A stretch of 47,541 bases of DNA. It comes from an uncultured Akkermansia sp. Its GTDB lineage: Bacteria > Verrucomicrobiota > Verrucomicrobiia > Verrucomicrobiales > Akkermansiaceae. The translations under genes were made by a program, and so were the position numbers. The DNA lies in assembly GCA_900548895.1 (NCBI GenBank), contig URLZ01000017.1, positions 1 through 47,541 of the forward strand, read 5' to 3'. Shown here piece after piece: positions 34,050 to 42,314 of the stretch (positions are counted from its first letter, which is position 1; each line of letters starts with the position of its first letter). Below the pieces are notes generated by a model that made no database searches, was not told the DNA's origin, and saw nothing but the letters and a program-made list of their open reading frames with translations.

Positions 34050-34065
34050 TTGCCTACATAGGCAA
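34050..34065. promoter_or_regulatory. perfect palindrome upstream of the operon promoter
   Basis: TTGCCTA-CA-TAGGCAA has two perfect 7-base arms around a 2-base centre, about 60 bases upstream of the -35 box: a place and shape suited to a dimeric activator. It is too compact to form a terminator. Confidence 0.6.
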
Positions 34066-34185
34066 TTGTCCGATTCGCACTGAAAGATGACACAGCCCAC
34101 CCGTCGGGAGCACCGTCCGGACGTGCTGCCCCCGCAGGGAATGGTGGTAATGTTATTGGCCCGGCGACGGGCCGAAGCGCTCGGC

Positions 34186-35004
34186 TCAGGGCTTTTGTTC
34201 CCGGGCTCGGCGGATCTGCTTCAGGCAGTTCTGAACCGCAGGGCTCGGTGATGTCGCGCGGCTCTCCTCTTCCAGTTCCCGTAGTCCGTCGTTGTTGTCG
34301 AGCGAGGGATCGGCCCCGTGCGCCAGCAGAGCGCTGACCATGTCCTCGTATCCCTTCGAGGCGGCATAGGTCAGCAGCGACGTATTCACGTCGACTCGGG
34401 CCTGATTCGGATCGGCACCGTGGCGCAGCAGGAGTTTGACCATGGCTGTGTCATCACAGGCGATGGCAAGAGGTGTTATCGTATTGTTCAAGGCGTCGTT
34501 GACGCAGTCCTTCTCATTCTCGCGGATCAGGGTTTCGGCCAGCCGGCGGGCTTTGGCCGGGGTGTTGCCGAGGATGTGAGGGTGATCGAGCTCGTTGGGA
34601 TAGCCTTCAACGGGGTGCCAGGCGTAGTAGTCCTCCAGCGCACAAATGAGGGGGCTGATGTAGATACACCCCTTCTCCACGTGGTGACCGTTGCTGCCGA
34701 TGCGATACACGTAGGGAACATCGCACTCCCACCCCACGAGGCATTTGCGGCCTCGCACGGTGACGTACTGGAACTCTTCGTCAGAACGGGGGATAAAAGC
34801 CCCGATGTCCTCGACGGGCTTGCCGTCTTCCCCCAGAATGGGGCCTTCGGCGAAGTGGATATCCACCTCCACCTCGGTCACCGGGGGAAGGAAGGCGGCT
34901 GCTGCGGCGGCCTCCTCGCTCTGCGCCTGCTGTTGCTGGCAGGAGGTCAGGAGGGCTAGGGTGATCGAGGCGGTTGCAACAGTTGCGATGCGAGGGGCGA
35001 GCAT
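34186..35004 (-). CDS. ankyrin-repeat lipoprotein
   Basis: 272 residues. A lipoprotein signal ends 'LALLTSC' with Cys22. Residues 40-140 are not recognised and contain five cysteines in all. From about 165 to 250 are ankyrin repeats ('TPLAIACDDTAMVKLLLRHGADPNQ', 'LLTYAASKGYEDMVSALLAHGADPS', given as landmarks). The C terminus is charged. It is probably outer-membrane attached and may bind a partner protein through the repeats. It has its own promoter (35011-35039), so it is not part of the vWA/Srf operon, although it lies just upstream on the same strand. Confidence 0.8.
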   Translation of the reverse strand: MLAPRIATVATASITLALLTSCQQQQAQSEEAAAAAAFLPPVTEVEVDIHFAEGPILGEDGKPVEDIGAFIPRSDEEFQYVTVRGRKCLVGWECDVPYVYRIGSNGHHVEKGCIYISPLICALEDYYAWHPVEGYPNELDHPHILGNTPAKARRLAETLIRENEKDCVNDALNNTITPLAIACDDTAMVKLLLRHGADPNQARVDVNTSLLTYAASKGYEDMVSALLAHGADPSLDNNDGLRELEEESRATSPSPAVQNCLKQIRRAREQKP

Positions 35005-35010
35005 AGCTGC

Positions 35011-35039
35011 ATGATGACACAGCGGTGATTCGGTGTCAA
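35011..35039 (-). promoter_or_regulatory. promoter of the ankyrin lipoprotein gene, leaderless geometry
   Basis: On the minus strand TTGACA (35034-35039), a 17-base spacer and CATCAT (35011-35016). The ATG at 35004 follows six bases after the -10 box. Confidence 0.55.
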
Positions 35040-35283
35040 GCCCGAGGAGTGCAGTTGCGGGCTTCTCCTGAGCTTAAGCCGCAGGATGGGGCGAGGCGCT
35101 AAGGCGCTCTGCGACTCGGCGTCCTCTGCCTTGTGCGGATGCCGTGCGGGGAAGGGGCCTCGCCGCGCCGCGGGGGAGCCGCCGGAGAGCGACAGGGGGG
35201 CCGCGGGGGAGCTTTTCGAGCCGGGAGGGCTTTGCTGCCGTGGGCAGCGATGTTCGGCTCTTCAGATGCCGGAGCCCTCTGCT

Positions 35284-35841
35284 CTATTCGCCGCAGCAGC
35301 GGCTCTGAATGTAGGCGGCGATGTCTTGCGGCAGGTAGGGGATGACTTGGATGCGGGGGCCGTCTGACGCCGGGGCGGCGTTGTCCCTCAGATAGAGGTT
35401 GCAGAGCCCGTCGCCCATCGTTTTGAGGGTCAGGGCTGACATCTCATCGTAGCGCAGGGAGGAGCGCTCGAGCTGTTGCGGCGAGGTTTTCGGCTTGCCT
35501 GTTCCGGCGTCAAGGCGGAGGGTGATCAGGCGCTTGTCGGTGACGATATACAGGCTTCGGCTGAGCGTGTAGCGGACGATGCGGGGGTAGAGGATGAAGG
35601 CGGCGGCGAAGAGAAGGGCGATGCCCGTGACGAAGGGCATGCGGATCAGGGAGCAGGCCTCGGCGAGCCCGTCGCCGAGCGAGAGGGACGGGGCGAGAAG
35701 GTGGGCGGCCGCGACGGCGAGGGCGAGCAGCAGCGCCGTTAGGGTGAAGACCGTCGCCTTGGCTGCGGGCAGGGTGGTGCGCCCGGGCCGGCCTTGCCAT
35801 ATGAGCTGTTCGTCGTTCGGGAGGGGAATGGGGGTGGTCAT
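35284..35841 (-). CDS. bacterial PH-domain membrane protein
   Basis: 185 residues. It begins 'DEQLIWQGRPGRTT' and has two membrane helices (about 29-50 and 66-88). A bacterial PH domain (bPH/YdbS-like) follows, with 'LSRSLYIVTDKRLITLRLD' near residue 95 and a C-terminal 'YLPQDIAAYIQSRCCGE'. The N- and C-terminal ends should be cytosolic. The function of such proteins is largely unknown. The ATG at 35839-35841 is preferred: upstream codons are Pro/Arg-rich and include the promoter at 35966-35994. Confidence 0.75.
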   Translation of the reverse strand: MTTPIPLPNDEQLIWQGRPGRTTLPAAKATVFTLTALLLALAVAAAHLLAPSLSLGDGLAEACSLIRMPFVTGIALLFAAAFILYPRIVRYTLSRSLYIVTDKRLITLRLDAGTGKPKTSPQQLERSSLRYDEMSALTLKTMGDGLCNLYLRDNAAPASDGPRIQVIPYLPQDIAAYIQSRCCGE

Positions 35842-35965
35842 GGCCGGGGAGATGTTGAGGGTATACGGGTATCGGGGGGATGTGGGCGGCGGGTGGAGAG
35901 AGACGCGGGTGCTCGGGGGGGGTACCGATTTGCGGGGCGCGCGGCCATCCTCCTGCCTCTGCCGC

Positions 35966-35994
35966 AGGATAGATGAGGGAGCGCGCAGAGTCAA
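35966..35994 (-). promoter_or_regulatory. promoter of the PH-domain gene
   Basis: On the minus strand TTGACT (35989-35994), a 17-base spacer and TATCCT (35966-35971). It gives a leader of about 120 bases. Confidence 0.6.
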
Positions 35995-36070
35995 TGAGAA
36001 TCAGTGAGGCTCGTCATTTGTCGGCGCTTGGCAGCGATTGGCGTGCGCGTCCTCTGCGCCTCCCCACGCA

Positions 36071-36099
36071 AAGGCCCCGGCAGCTGGGCTGCCGGGGCC
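36071..36099 (-). terminator. terminator of the ribonuclease E/G gene
   Basis: A 12-bp stem GGCCCCGGCAGC / GCTGCCGGGGCC with a three-base loop, followed on the minus strand by TTTG. The T run is short but the stem is very stable. Confidence 0.65.
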
Positions 36100-36165
36100 G
36101 GAGAGGGTGTGTCCGCCGTTCCGCGGCGCGTGGGCCCTGTGGGCGCGGCGCGGGGACGCGGGGGC

Positions 36166-37761
36166 TCACATGTTGACCTGGTAGAGCGGCTTGTTGTTGT
36201 GAGCGGGGTCGAGAATGGCGAAGGCTTCGCGGTGGATGGTGGGATCGCTGCGGAAGATGAGGCGCCCGGCGCACTGGCGCTCCAGCTCCATGAGCAGCTT
36301 CGCGTCCTCGTTCTTGAAGCGCGAGAGCACGTCGCTGTTGACCACGACGAGCATGTCGCCCACCGTGTCGCGGTAGCGCATGATGGTCGCCTTGAGCTGG
36401 CGCTGAATCTCCACGCTCATCGTCATCACGCTCTTGATGCGGCCGCGGCCGTGGCAGTACGGGCAGTGGTCGTTCACGTAGTCGAGCAGCGATTCGTTGA
36501 TGCGCTGGCGCGTCATCTCCATCAGGCCGATGGGCGTGATCTGCATCACCTGCGTCTTGGCCTTGTCTCGCTTGAGTGCCTCCTTCATCGCCTTGTAGAC
36601 CGCGAGCTGGTCCTTGCGGTGGCGCATGTCGATGAAGTCCACCACGACGAGGCCGCCGATATTGCGCAGGCGCAGCTGGCGGGCGATTTCGCGCGCGGAC
36701 TCGAGGTTCGTCTCGAGGATGGTCTTGTCGAGGTCCTTGTTGCCCTTGTTGCGGCCGGTGTTGATGTCGATGGCGATGAGGGCCTCCGTCTCATCGATCA
36801 CGAGGTATCCGCCGCAGGGCAGCAGCACCTGGCGCTGGAAGGCTTCGTTGATCTGTTTCTCGATGCCGAGCTCTTCAAAGATGGGCTGGCGGCAGGGGTA
36901 GTGCATGATGTGACGCTTCGAGCGGCGCGAGATTTTGCCGGCGATGTCCTGCATGCGCTGGGTGACTTCGAGGCTGTCGCAGACGATGTTGTCCACGTTG
37001 TCCGTGAGGAAGTCGCGCGCCGTGCGCTCGATGAGATCCGGCTCGCGGTAGACGCAGAGCGGCGCCGGGTGCGCGGCGAACTTCTCCTCCACCTCGCGCC
37101 ACTGCGTGAGCAGCATGGCCAGGTCGCGCACAAAGTGGCGGAAGCGCTGCCCCTGGGCCACCGTGCGCATGATGATGCCCATGCCCTCGGGGACGTTGAG
37201 CTTTTGCACGATCTGGCGCAGGCGCTGGCGCTCCTTGGGGTCGTCAATCTTGCGCGAGATGCCGAACTGATCGGTGAAGGGCATCAGCACGATGTAGCGC
37301 CCGGCCAGCGAGATGTTCGTCGTGACGCGCGGGCCCTTCGAGCTGATGGGGCCCTTCGTCACCTGCACCATGATCTCGGAGCCGATGGGGTAGATGTCCG
37401 GGATGTCCTTGCTGGTGATTTTTTTCTGCTGCTTGCGGGGGCGCCCCTCCTTCTGAATCTCCTCGAGCGAGGAGTCCAGAGCCAGCGGCAGCGCGTCCCA
37501 GAAGTGCAGGAAGGCGTTTTTCTCGTAGCCGATGTCGACGAACATGGCCTTGAGCCCGGGCTCGATGTTTTTGACGCGGCCCTTGAAGATGCCGCCCACG
37601 ATGTTGTCTTCACCCTCGCGCTCGATGCTGTATTCCTCCAGCACGCCGTCCTCCAGCAGGGCGACGCGGCGTTCGAGCTTTTCGGCGTTGATGACAATCG
37701 TCGTGCCTTCCTTCGGGTTGCACTGGCCGAGCCCGAAGAAGCGTTTGACTGAATTGATCAT
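36166..37761 (-). CDS. rng: ribonuclease E/G family endoribonuclease
   Basis: 531 residues, the size of RNase G with no long C-terminal scaffold. The order is an S1-type RNA-binding domain (about 35-130, 'GGIFKGRVKNIEPGLKAMFVDIG'-like, shown as landmark), the 5' sensor and the DNase I-like catalytic part with 'ALIAIDINTGRNKGN' (near 330) and 'VVVDFIDM' (near 370), which hold the Mg2+-binding Asp residues. The Zn-link 'CPYCHGRG' follows near 430. It processes rRNA and decays mRNA. The first ATG in frame is at 37759-37761; the open frame extends to a TTG six codons upstream. No convincing promoter was found in the 260-base gap to mreB, so read-through from mreB is possible. Confidence 0.93.
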   Translation of the reverse strand: MINSVKRFFGLGQCNPKEGTTIVINAEKLERRVALLEDGVLEEYSIEREGEDNIVGGIFKGRVKNIEPGLKAMFVDIGYEKNAFLHFWDALPLALDSSLEEIQKEGRPRKQQKKITSKDIPDIYPIGSEIMVQVTKGPISSKGPRVTTNISLAGRYIVLMPFTDQFGISRKIDDPKERQRLRQIVQKLNVPEGMGIIMRTVAQGQRFRHFVRDLAMLLTQWREVEEKFAAHPAPLCVYREPDLIERTARDFLTDNVDNIVCDSLEVTQRMQDIAGKISRRSKRHIMHYPCRQPIFEELGIEKQINEAFQRQVLLPCGGYLVIDETEALIAIDINTGRNKGNKDLDKTILETNLESAREIARQLRLRNIGGLVVVDFIDMRHRKDQLAVYKAMKEALKRDKAKTQVMQITPIGLMEMTRQRINESLLDYVNDHCPYCHGRGRIKSVMTMSVEIQRQLKATIMRYRDTVGDMLVVVNSDVLSRFKNEDAKLLMELERQCAGRLIFRSDPTIHREAFAILDPAHNNKPLYQVNM

Positions 37762-38020
37762 TTTGGAAAGTAGTGTCAATGTGTTGGGTTAGGGGTTAAG
37801 GTTTGCCCGTATCAATGCAATGCCCGCCGACACCGCGGTTTCCGCACCGCGATGCCCGCGCCCTTGGCCGTGGCTTGCCGCTTTCCGCCCGCACCCGGGG
37901 GTGGGGGCTTCAGCGGCGCCGAGGCCGCGAGCTTCGTGAGCCGCTGCCGTGCCGCGAGCCTCTCTCACCGCTCATCGGGAGAGAGAGCCACCGGGGTGCC
38001 GGCACCGGCCCCTGCGGGCA

Positions 38021-39043
38021 TCAATTCTCGTCTTCGAAGACGCGGCTGTTCTCCTGAATGAACTTGCCGGTGCCTTCCGCGACCGCGCTGAGGGGATCGT
38101 CGGCAATGGTGATGGGCAGGCCCGTCTGCTCGTGCAGCAGGTCGCTGAGCCCGCGCAGCAGAGCGCCGCCGCCGGCCACCGTGATGCCTCGGTCGTAGAG
38201 GTCGCTCGCCAGCTCGGGAGGGCAGTGATCCAGAGTCTGGCGGATGGCGTTGACGATGATATCCAGCTTGTCCTGCAGCGCCTCGCGGATCTCCTCGGAG
38301 CGCACGGTGACGGTCTTGGGCAGGCCGGTGCCGCGGTCGCGGCCCTTGACCTCCATCTGCAGCTCTTGCTGCAGCGGGTGGGCCGAGCCCACGCTGATCT
38401 TGATGTCCTCCGCCGTGCGGGGGCCGATGAGCAGGTTGTGCGCCGCCAGCATGTGGCGGCAGATGGTATCATCCAAGGCATCGCCGCCGCAGTTCTCCGA
38501 CTGGCTGTAGACGATGCCCGAAAGCGAGATAATGGCCACCTCCGTCGTGCCGCCGCCGATGTCGACAATCATGCTGCCGATGGGTTCGGAGACGGGGAGG
38601 CCCACGCCGATGGCTGCCGCCATCGGCTCTTCGATCAGCTGAACGGCGCGAGCGCCGGCCTCAGCCGCTGAATCGATGATCGCGCGGCGCTCCACCTCCG
38701 TGATGCCCGAGGGGTGGGCGATGAGAATGCGCGGACCGCGCAGACTGCGGCGGTTGCAGGCCTTGCGGATGAAGTAGCTGAGCATCTCCTGCGCGACCTC
38801 GAAGTCGGCAATCACGCCTTCCTTGAGCGGGCGGATGGCCACGACGGAGCCCGGCGTGCGGCCCAGCATGCGCTTGGCCTCTTCGCCGACGGCCTTCACT
38901 TTGTCGCCCTTCATGGCCACAACGGAAGGCTCGCGCAGCACAATACCCTGGTCCTTCACGTAGACCAGCGTATTGGCCGTGCCGAGATCGATCCCGATGT
39001 CATACGAGAACATCCCGACGAGCTTCTTGAAAAAATGAAACAT
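38021..39043 (-). CDS. mreB: rod-shape-determining actin homologue
   Basis: 340 residues with the complete MreB pattern: 'DIGIDLGTANTLVYVK' near residue 15, 'PLKEGVIADF' near 73, 'LIEEPMAAAIG' near 136, 'SMIVDIGGGTTEVAII' near 157 and 'ITVAGGGALLRGL' near 286. It forms membrane filaments that direct lateral wall synthesis, which implies a rod or elongated cell. An amphipathic N terminus 'FHFFKKLVGMF' can attach it to the membrane. mreC/mreD do not follow in this window; a ribonuclease E/G gene does, as in many mre loci. A strong promoter lies 150 bases upstream. Confidence 0.97.
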   Translation of the reverse strand: MFHFFKKLVGMFSYDIGIDLGTANTLVYVKDQGIVLREPSVVAMKGDKVKAVGEEAKRMLGRTPGSVVAIRPLKEGVIADFEVAQEMLSYFIRKACNRRSLRGPRILIAHPSGITEVERRAIIDSAAEAGARAVQLIEEPMAAAIGVGLPVSEPIGSMIVDIGGGTTEVAIISLSGIVYSQSENCGGDALDDTICRHMLAAHNLLIGPRTAEDIKISVGSAHPLQQELQMEVKGRDRGTGLPKTVTVRSEEIREALQDKLDIIVNAIRQTLDHCPPELASDLYDRGITVAGGGALLRGLSDLLHEQTGLPITIADDPLSAVAEGTGKFIQENSRVFEDEN

Positions 39044-39193
39044 TGAGTGAAAGTTTGGTGATGGATGGACTGGTTGGCGAGTGGGCAGGTGCCGGCTTGT
39101 GCCTTCGGCGGATTCTCCTTTTCAGGGGATGAATACCAGCTGCCGATGCCAGCCGCTGTCGCGTGCGTGCATACGTAACACTTACCCGCGGAA

Positions 39194-39222
39194 ATTGTAA
39201 ACATCGCCCTGTCTCGTGTCAA
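39194..39222 (-). promoter_or_regulatory. promoter of mreB
   Basis: On the minus strand TTGACA (39217-39222), a 17-base spacer and TACAAT (39194-39199): one mismatch from consensus. The leader is about 145 bases. Confidence 0.8.
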
Positions 39223-39426
39223 GAAAAATGTGCCGCATGACAGCCCCTCCCGAGGCCCCTCCGAGGCGCTGTTTCTGGCGCGTTCGGAGGCTTGCTTGCG
39301 CGCTTTTCGGCGCGCATCTCGGGTGCCGTGAGAGGGGTGCTGCCGACTCCGCTCGAGGGCCTCCGCGGCGGCATTCCGTCTCCCGTTCCGCCGCCCGATC
39401 GGGCCGGGAGCGGTCGCTGAATTTCC

Positions 39427-39455
39427 TTGCCTTGGGCTCGGGATTCAGGCATACT
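39427..39455 (+). promoter_or_regulatory. candidate promoter of the PBP gene
   Basis: TTGCCT (39427-39432), a 17-base spacer and CATACT (39450-39455). The ATG is at 39470, so any leader is under ten bases. Confidence 0.4.
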
Positions 39456-39469
39456 TCAGGCAGCCCCCC

Positions 39470-42265
39470 ATGAGTCCCCGATACAAAGCTTCGGACGCCG
39501 ATGATGAGCGTGCGCCGCGTCGGCGTACCCGCGGCGCGGTGCCGCCGCGTGCTCAGGCAGCGCCCCAGCCGCGCCGCCTCGTGGAGCGCGAGGGGGCCGA
39601 CTACAGCGACATCGGGCCTCGCGACATCCTGCCGCCCGAGGAGGGCCCCGTCGAGCCGCCGCTCTCGCGCGAGTACCACCTCTTCAGCGGCGAGGAGGAC
39701 GAGGGAGGCGGCAGCTCCGGCCCGCCGCCGCACGCGCGCCCGCGCCACCGCAGCGCCACGCCCCCGCCGCTGCGATCCGACCCCGGCGATGATGACGGCG
39801 CCTTCGGCTTCCTCGGCTCGGGCAGCTATCGTCCGGCCGAGCCCTCCGCGCGGCCCCTGCCGCCCTCCGCGGCCCCGTGGGAGACCTTCCGCCGCCCGCC
39901 GAAAAAGGGCATGAGCGCCTGGCGCGCCCTGTGGCTCATCCTCAGCTTCCCCTTCCGCGTCATCGCCTTCCTCACGCGGCGCGCGCCGCGCATGATCCTG
40001 CTGCCGCTGCGCATCCTCATCAGCTTCTGCTTCGTCGGCTTCGTCGCGCTCTTCCTCATCGCCGTCTTCTACGGCATCAAGGCCGGGCGCTACGACGTCA
40101 CGCAGGTGCTGCGCATGCCCGAGCGCTCCATCGTGCTGGACCGCAAGGGCAACGAGATCGGCACCCTGCACGGCGAAAACCGCCGCAGCATCACCAACCT
40201 GCACGAAGAGGTGCCGCGCTACTTCATCGACGCGCTCGTCATCCAAGAGGACCGCTCCTTCTGGAAGCACGGCGGCGTCGACCCCCGCGGCGTGCTGCGC
40301 GCCATCGGCCAGGTCATCAAGCACCACCACGCCACGCAGGGCGCCTCGACCATCACGATGCAGCTGGCGAAAAACACCTACAACCATCGCGTGCGCAACC
40401 TCGACGCCAAGCTCACCGAAGTCGCGCTCGCGCGCCGCATCGAGGCCACCTACGACAAAGAGACCATCCTCACCTGCTACATCAACCGCGTCTTCTGGGG
40501 GCACACCTTCCTCGGCCTTAAGCAGGCCGCCTACGGCTACTTCAGCAAGCAGCCGCGCGACCTGACCATCGGCGAAGCCGCCATGCTCGCCGGCATCGTG
40601 TGCAGCCCCAACGAGTTCTCGCCCTACCGCAACCCCAGCTCTGCGAAGATTCAGCGCGACAAGGTGCTCAAGCTCCTGCACGACAACGGCTACATCACGC
40701 GCAACGAATACGAGACCGCGCTGGCCGAGCCCATCGTCACCCGCATGCCCGAGCGCCGCGGCAACGACAACTACGCGCTCGACCTCATCCGCAGCGAGGT
40801 CGATCACATCTTCAGCATGCTCGACGCCAGCGAGCAGAGCGTCAAGGACCAGCTCGTCTACTCCGGCGGCCTCGTCATCCGCACCACACTTGACGTGGAC
40901 CTTCAGGATGACGCCATGCACGAGATGGACGCGCGCCTGACGGACATGTTCGAGAAAAAGCCGCGCTACCGGCACCAGACGCGCGCCCAGTTTCAGGCCA
41001 AATACGCCGCCCTGCGCGAGAGCGACCCCGACGCCGCCGAGCGCCTGCGCCCCGAGTACCTCCAGGCCGCCTGCGTCATCATCGACAACGCGACCGGCGC
41101 CCTGCTCGCCGTCGTCGGCGGGCGAGACAGCCGAGAATCCCCCCTCAACCGCGCCGTACAGAGCCGCCGCCAAGTCGGCTCCCTCTTCAAGCCCATCGTC
41201 TACGCCACCTACTTTGAGCGCGGCTACGGCGCCAACAGCCAGCTCTCCGACGACCGCCTGAGGCCCGGCGAAATCCCCGGCGCGCGCCGCTGGAGCCCCG
41301 GCAACGCCGACGGGCGCTACACCGGCCTGCACCCGGCGGGCTGGGGCCTGCTCAAGAGCCGCAACACCATGTCCGTGCGCGCGGGCGTGCGCGCTGGGCT
41401 GGAGAACGTCACGCGCGCCGCCCTGCTGGCAGGCTTCCCGCCGACGCCGCGCCGCCCCGGCCCCACCATCTATCTGGGCACCTGGGAAGCCTCCCCGCTG
41501 GAAGTCGCCGGCGCCTACACCCTCTTCGCCAACGGCGGCGTGCGCCCGACCCCCTACATCATCGAATCCATCACCGATGACGAGGGCCACGTCATCTGGC
41601 AGAACCGCCCCTCCGCCCGCCGCGTCTTCTCGCAGCACACCACGGAACTCATCTCCGCCATCCTGCAAAAAATCACCAAGCCCGGCGGCACCGCCGGCCG
41701 CATGCAGCAGCTGGGCTTCAAGGCCCCCGCCGGCGGCAAGACCGGCACCACCAACAGCTACAAAAACGCCTGGTTCTGCGGCTTCACCTCCAACCTCACC
41801 ACCGCCGTCTGGGTCGGCTTTGACCGCCCGCGCACCATCGCCGACCGCGCCTACGGCGGCACCGTCGCCCTGCCCCTCTGGGTCGGCATCATGCAGAAAG
41901 CGCAGCAGCGCGGCTACGCCATGGGCGACATCCGCACCACGCCCGCCGCCCCGCGCAGCGTCGGCCTGCGCCTCTGCCGCATCTCCGGCGCGCTCGCCAA
42001 CAGCGGCTGCGAGCACGAAGGCACCGCCTACACCGACAGCATGGTGGACTTCAACCAGCCCCGCGAGCTCTGCACCCTCCACCACGAATACGTCGACAGC
42101 GCACCCGGCAGCTCGCGGCCCATCGACCCCGACACCGCCGTCATCATCAGCGACGACGTCGCCGAAGACCCCGAAGACCCCTCCGGCGACGAAGACATCG
42201 CCGTCGACCCCGAAGACATGGGCGAGGACACGGGGGAAGACATTGCCGAAGACCCCGACGCCTGA
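39470..42265 (+). CDS. bifunctional penicillin-binding protein, class A (PBP1A type)
   Basis: 931 residues. A 175-residue Arg/Pro-rich cytosolic tail precedes the membrane helix (about 183-203). The glycosyltransferase domain follows, with catalytic Glu260 in 'VIQEDRSFWKHGG' and 'TQGASTITMQLAKN'. The transpeptidase domain has nucleophile Ser571 in 'VGSLFKP', then 'SRN' and 'KTGTT' motifs. The C-terminal 45 residues are acidic low complexity (Asp/Glu/Pro). It polymerises and cross-links peptidoglycan. Both the long basic head and the acidic tail exceed the usual PBP1A plan. The cytochrome gene begins 49 bases downstream on the same strand. Confidence 0.95.
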   Translation: MSPRYKASDADDERAPRRRTRGAVPPRAQAAPQPRRLVEREGADYSDIGPRDILPPEEGPVEPPLSREYHLFSGEEDEGGGSSGPPPHARPRHRSATPPPLRSDPGDDDGAFGFLGSGSYRPAEPSARPLPPSAAPWETFRRPPKKGMSAWRALWLILSFPFRVIAFLTRRAPRMILLPLRILISFCFVGFVALFLIAVFYGIKAGRYDVTQVLRMPERSIVLDRKGNEIGTLHGENRRSITNLHEEVPRYFIDALVIQEDRSFWKHGGVDPRGVLRAIGQVIKHHHATQGASTITMQLAKNTYNHRVRNLDAKLTEVALARRIEATYDKETILTCYINRVFWGHTFLGLKQAAYGYFSKQPRDLTIGEAAMLAGIVCSPNEFSPYRNPSSAKIQRDKVLKLLHDNGYITRNEYETALAEPIVTRMPERRGNDNYALDLIRSEVDHIFSMLDASEQSVKDQLVYSGGLVIRTTLDVDLQDDAMHEMDARLTDMFEKKPRYRHQTRAQFQAKYAALRESDPDAAERLRPEYLQAACVIIDNATGALLAVVGGRDSRESPLNRAVQSRRQVGSLFKPIVYATYFERGYGANSQLSDDRLRPGEIPGARRWSPGNADGRYTGLHPAGWGLLKSRNTMSVRAGVRAGLENVTRAALLAGFPPTPRRPGPTIYLGTWEASPLEVAGAYTLFANGGVRPTPYIIESITDDEGHVIWQNRPSARRVFSQHTTELISAILQKITKPGGTAGRMQQLGFKAPAGGKTGTTNSYKNAWFCGFTSNLTTAVWVGFDRPRTIADRAYGGTVALPLWVGIMQKAQQRGYAMGDIRTTPAAPRSVGLRLCRISGALANSGCEHEGTAYTDSMVDFNQPRELCTLHHEYVDSAPGSSRPIDPDTAVIISDDVAEDPEDPSGDEDIAVDPEDMGEDTGEDIAEDPDA

Positions 42266-42314
42266 CGCCGCCCTCCGCCCCGCCGCCGCGACCCCGCTCC
42301 CCCACGCCGACCGC

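Larger units (their letters stand above)
39044..39469. other. intergenic region between divergent mreB and PBP genes
   Basis: About 425 bases without a credible gene. It carries the mreB promoter (39194-39222) and a weaker candidate promoter for the PBP gene (39427-39455). The flip of strand base bias described in the findings falls here. No dif-like XerCD site was recognised. Confidence 0.5.

Noticed and set aside
34158..34173. Terminator after the ankyrin lipoprotein gene (GGCCCG/CGGGCC hairpin)
   Set aside because: The stem is only six pairs and no T run follows on the minus strand.
39044..39469. dif/XerCD site at the skew flip
   Set aside because: No sequence resembling the 28-base dif core with its central AT-rich palindrome was found by eye.
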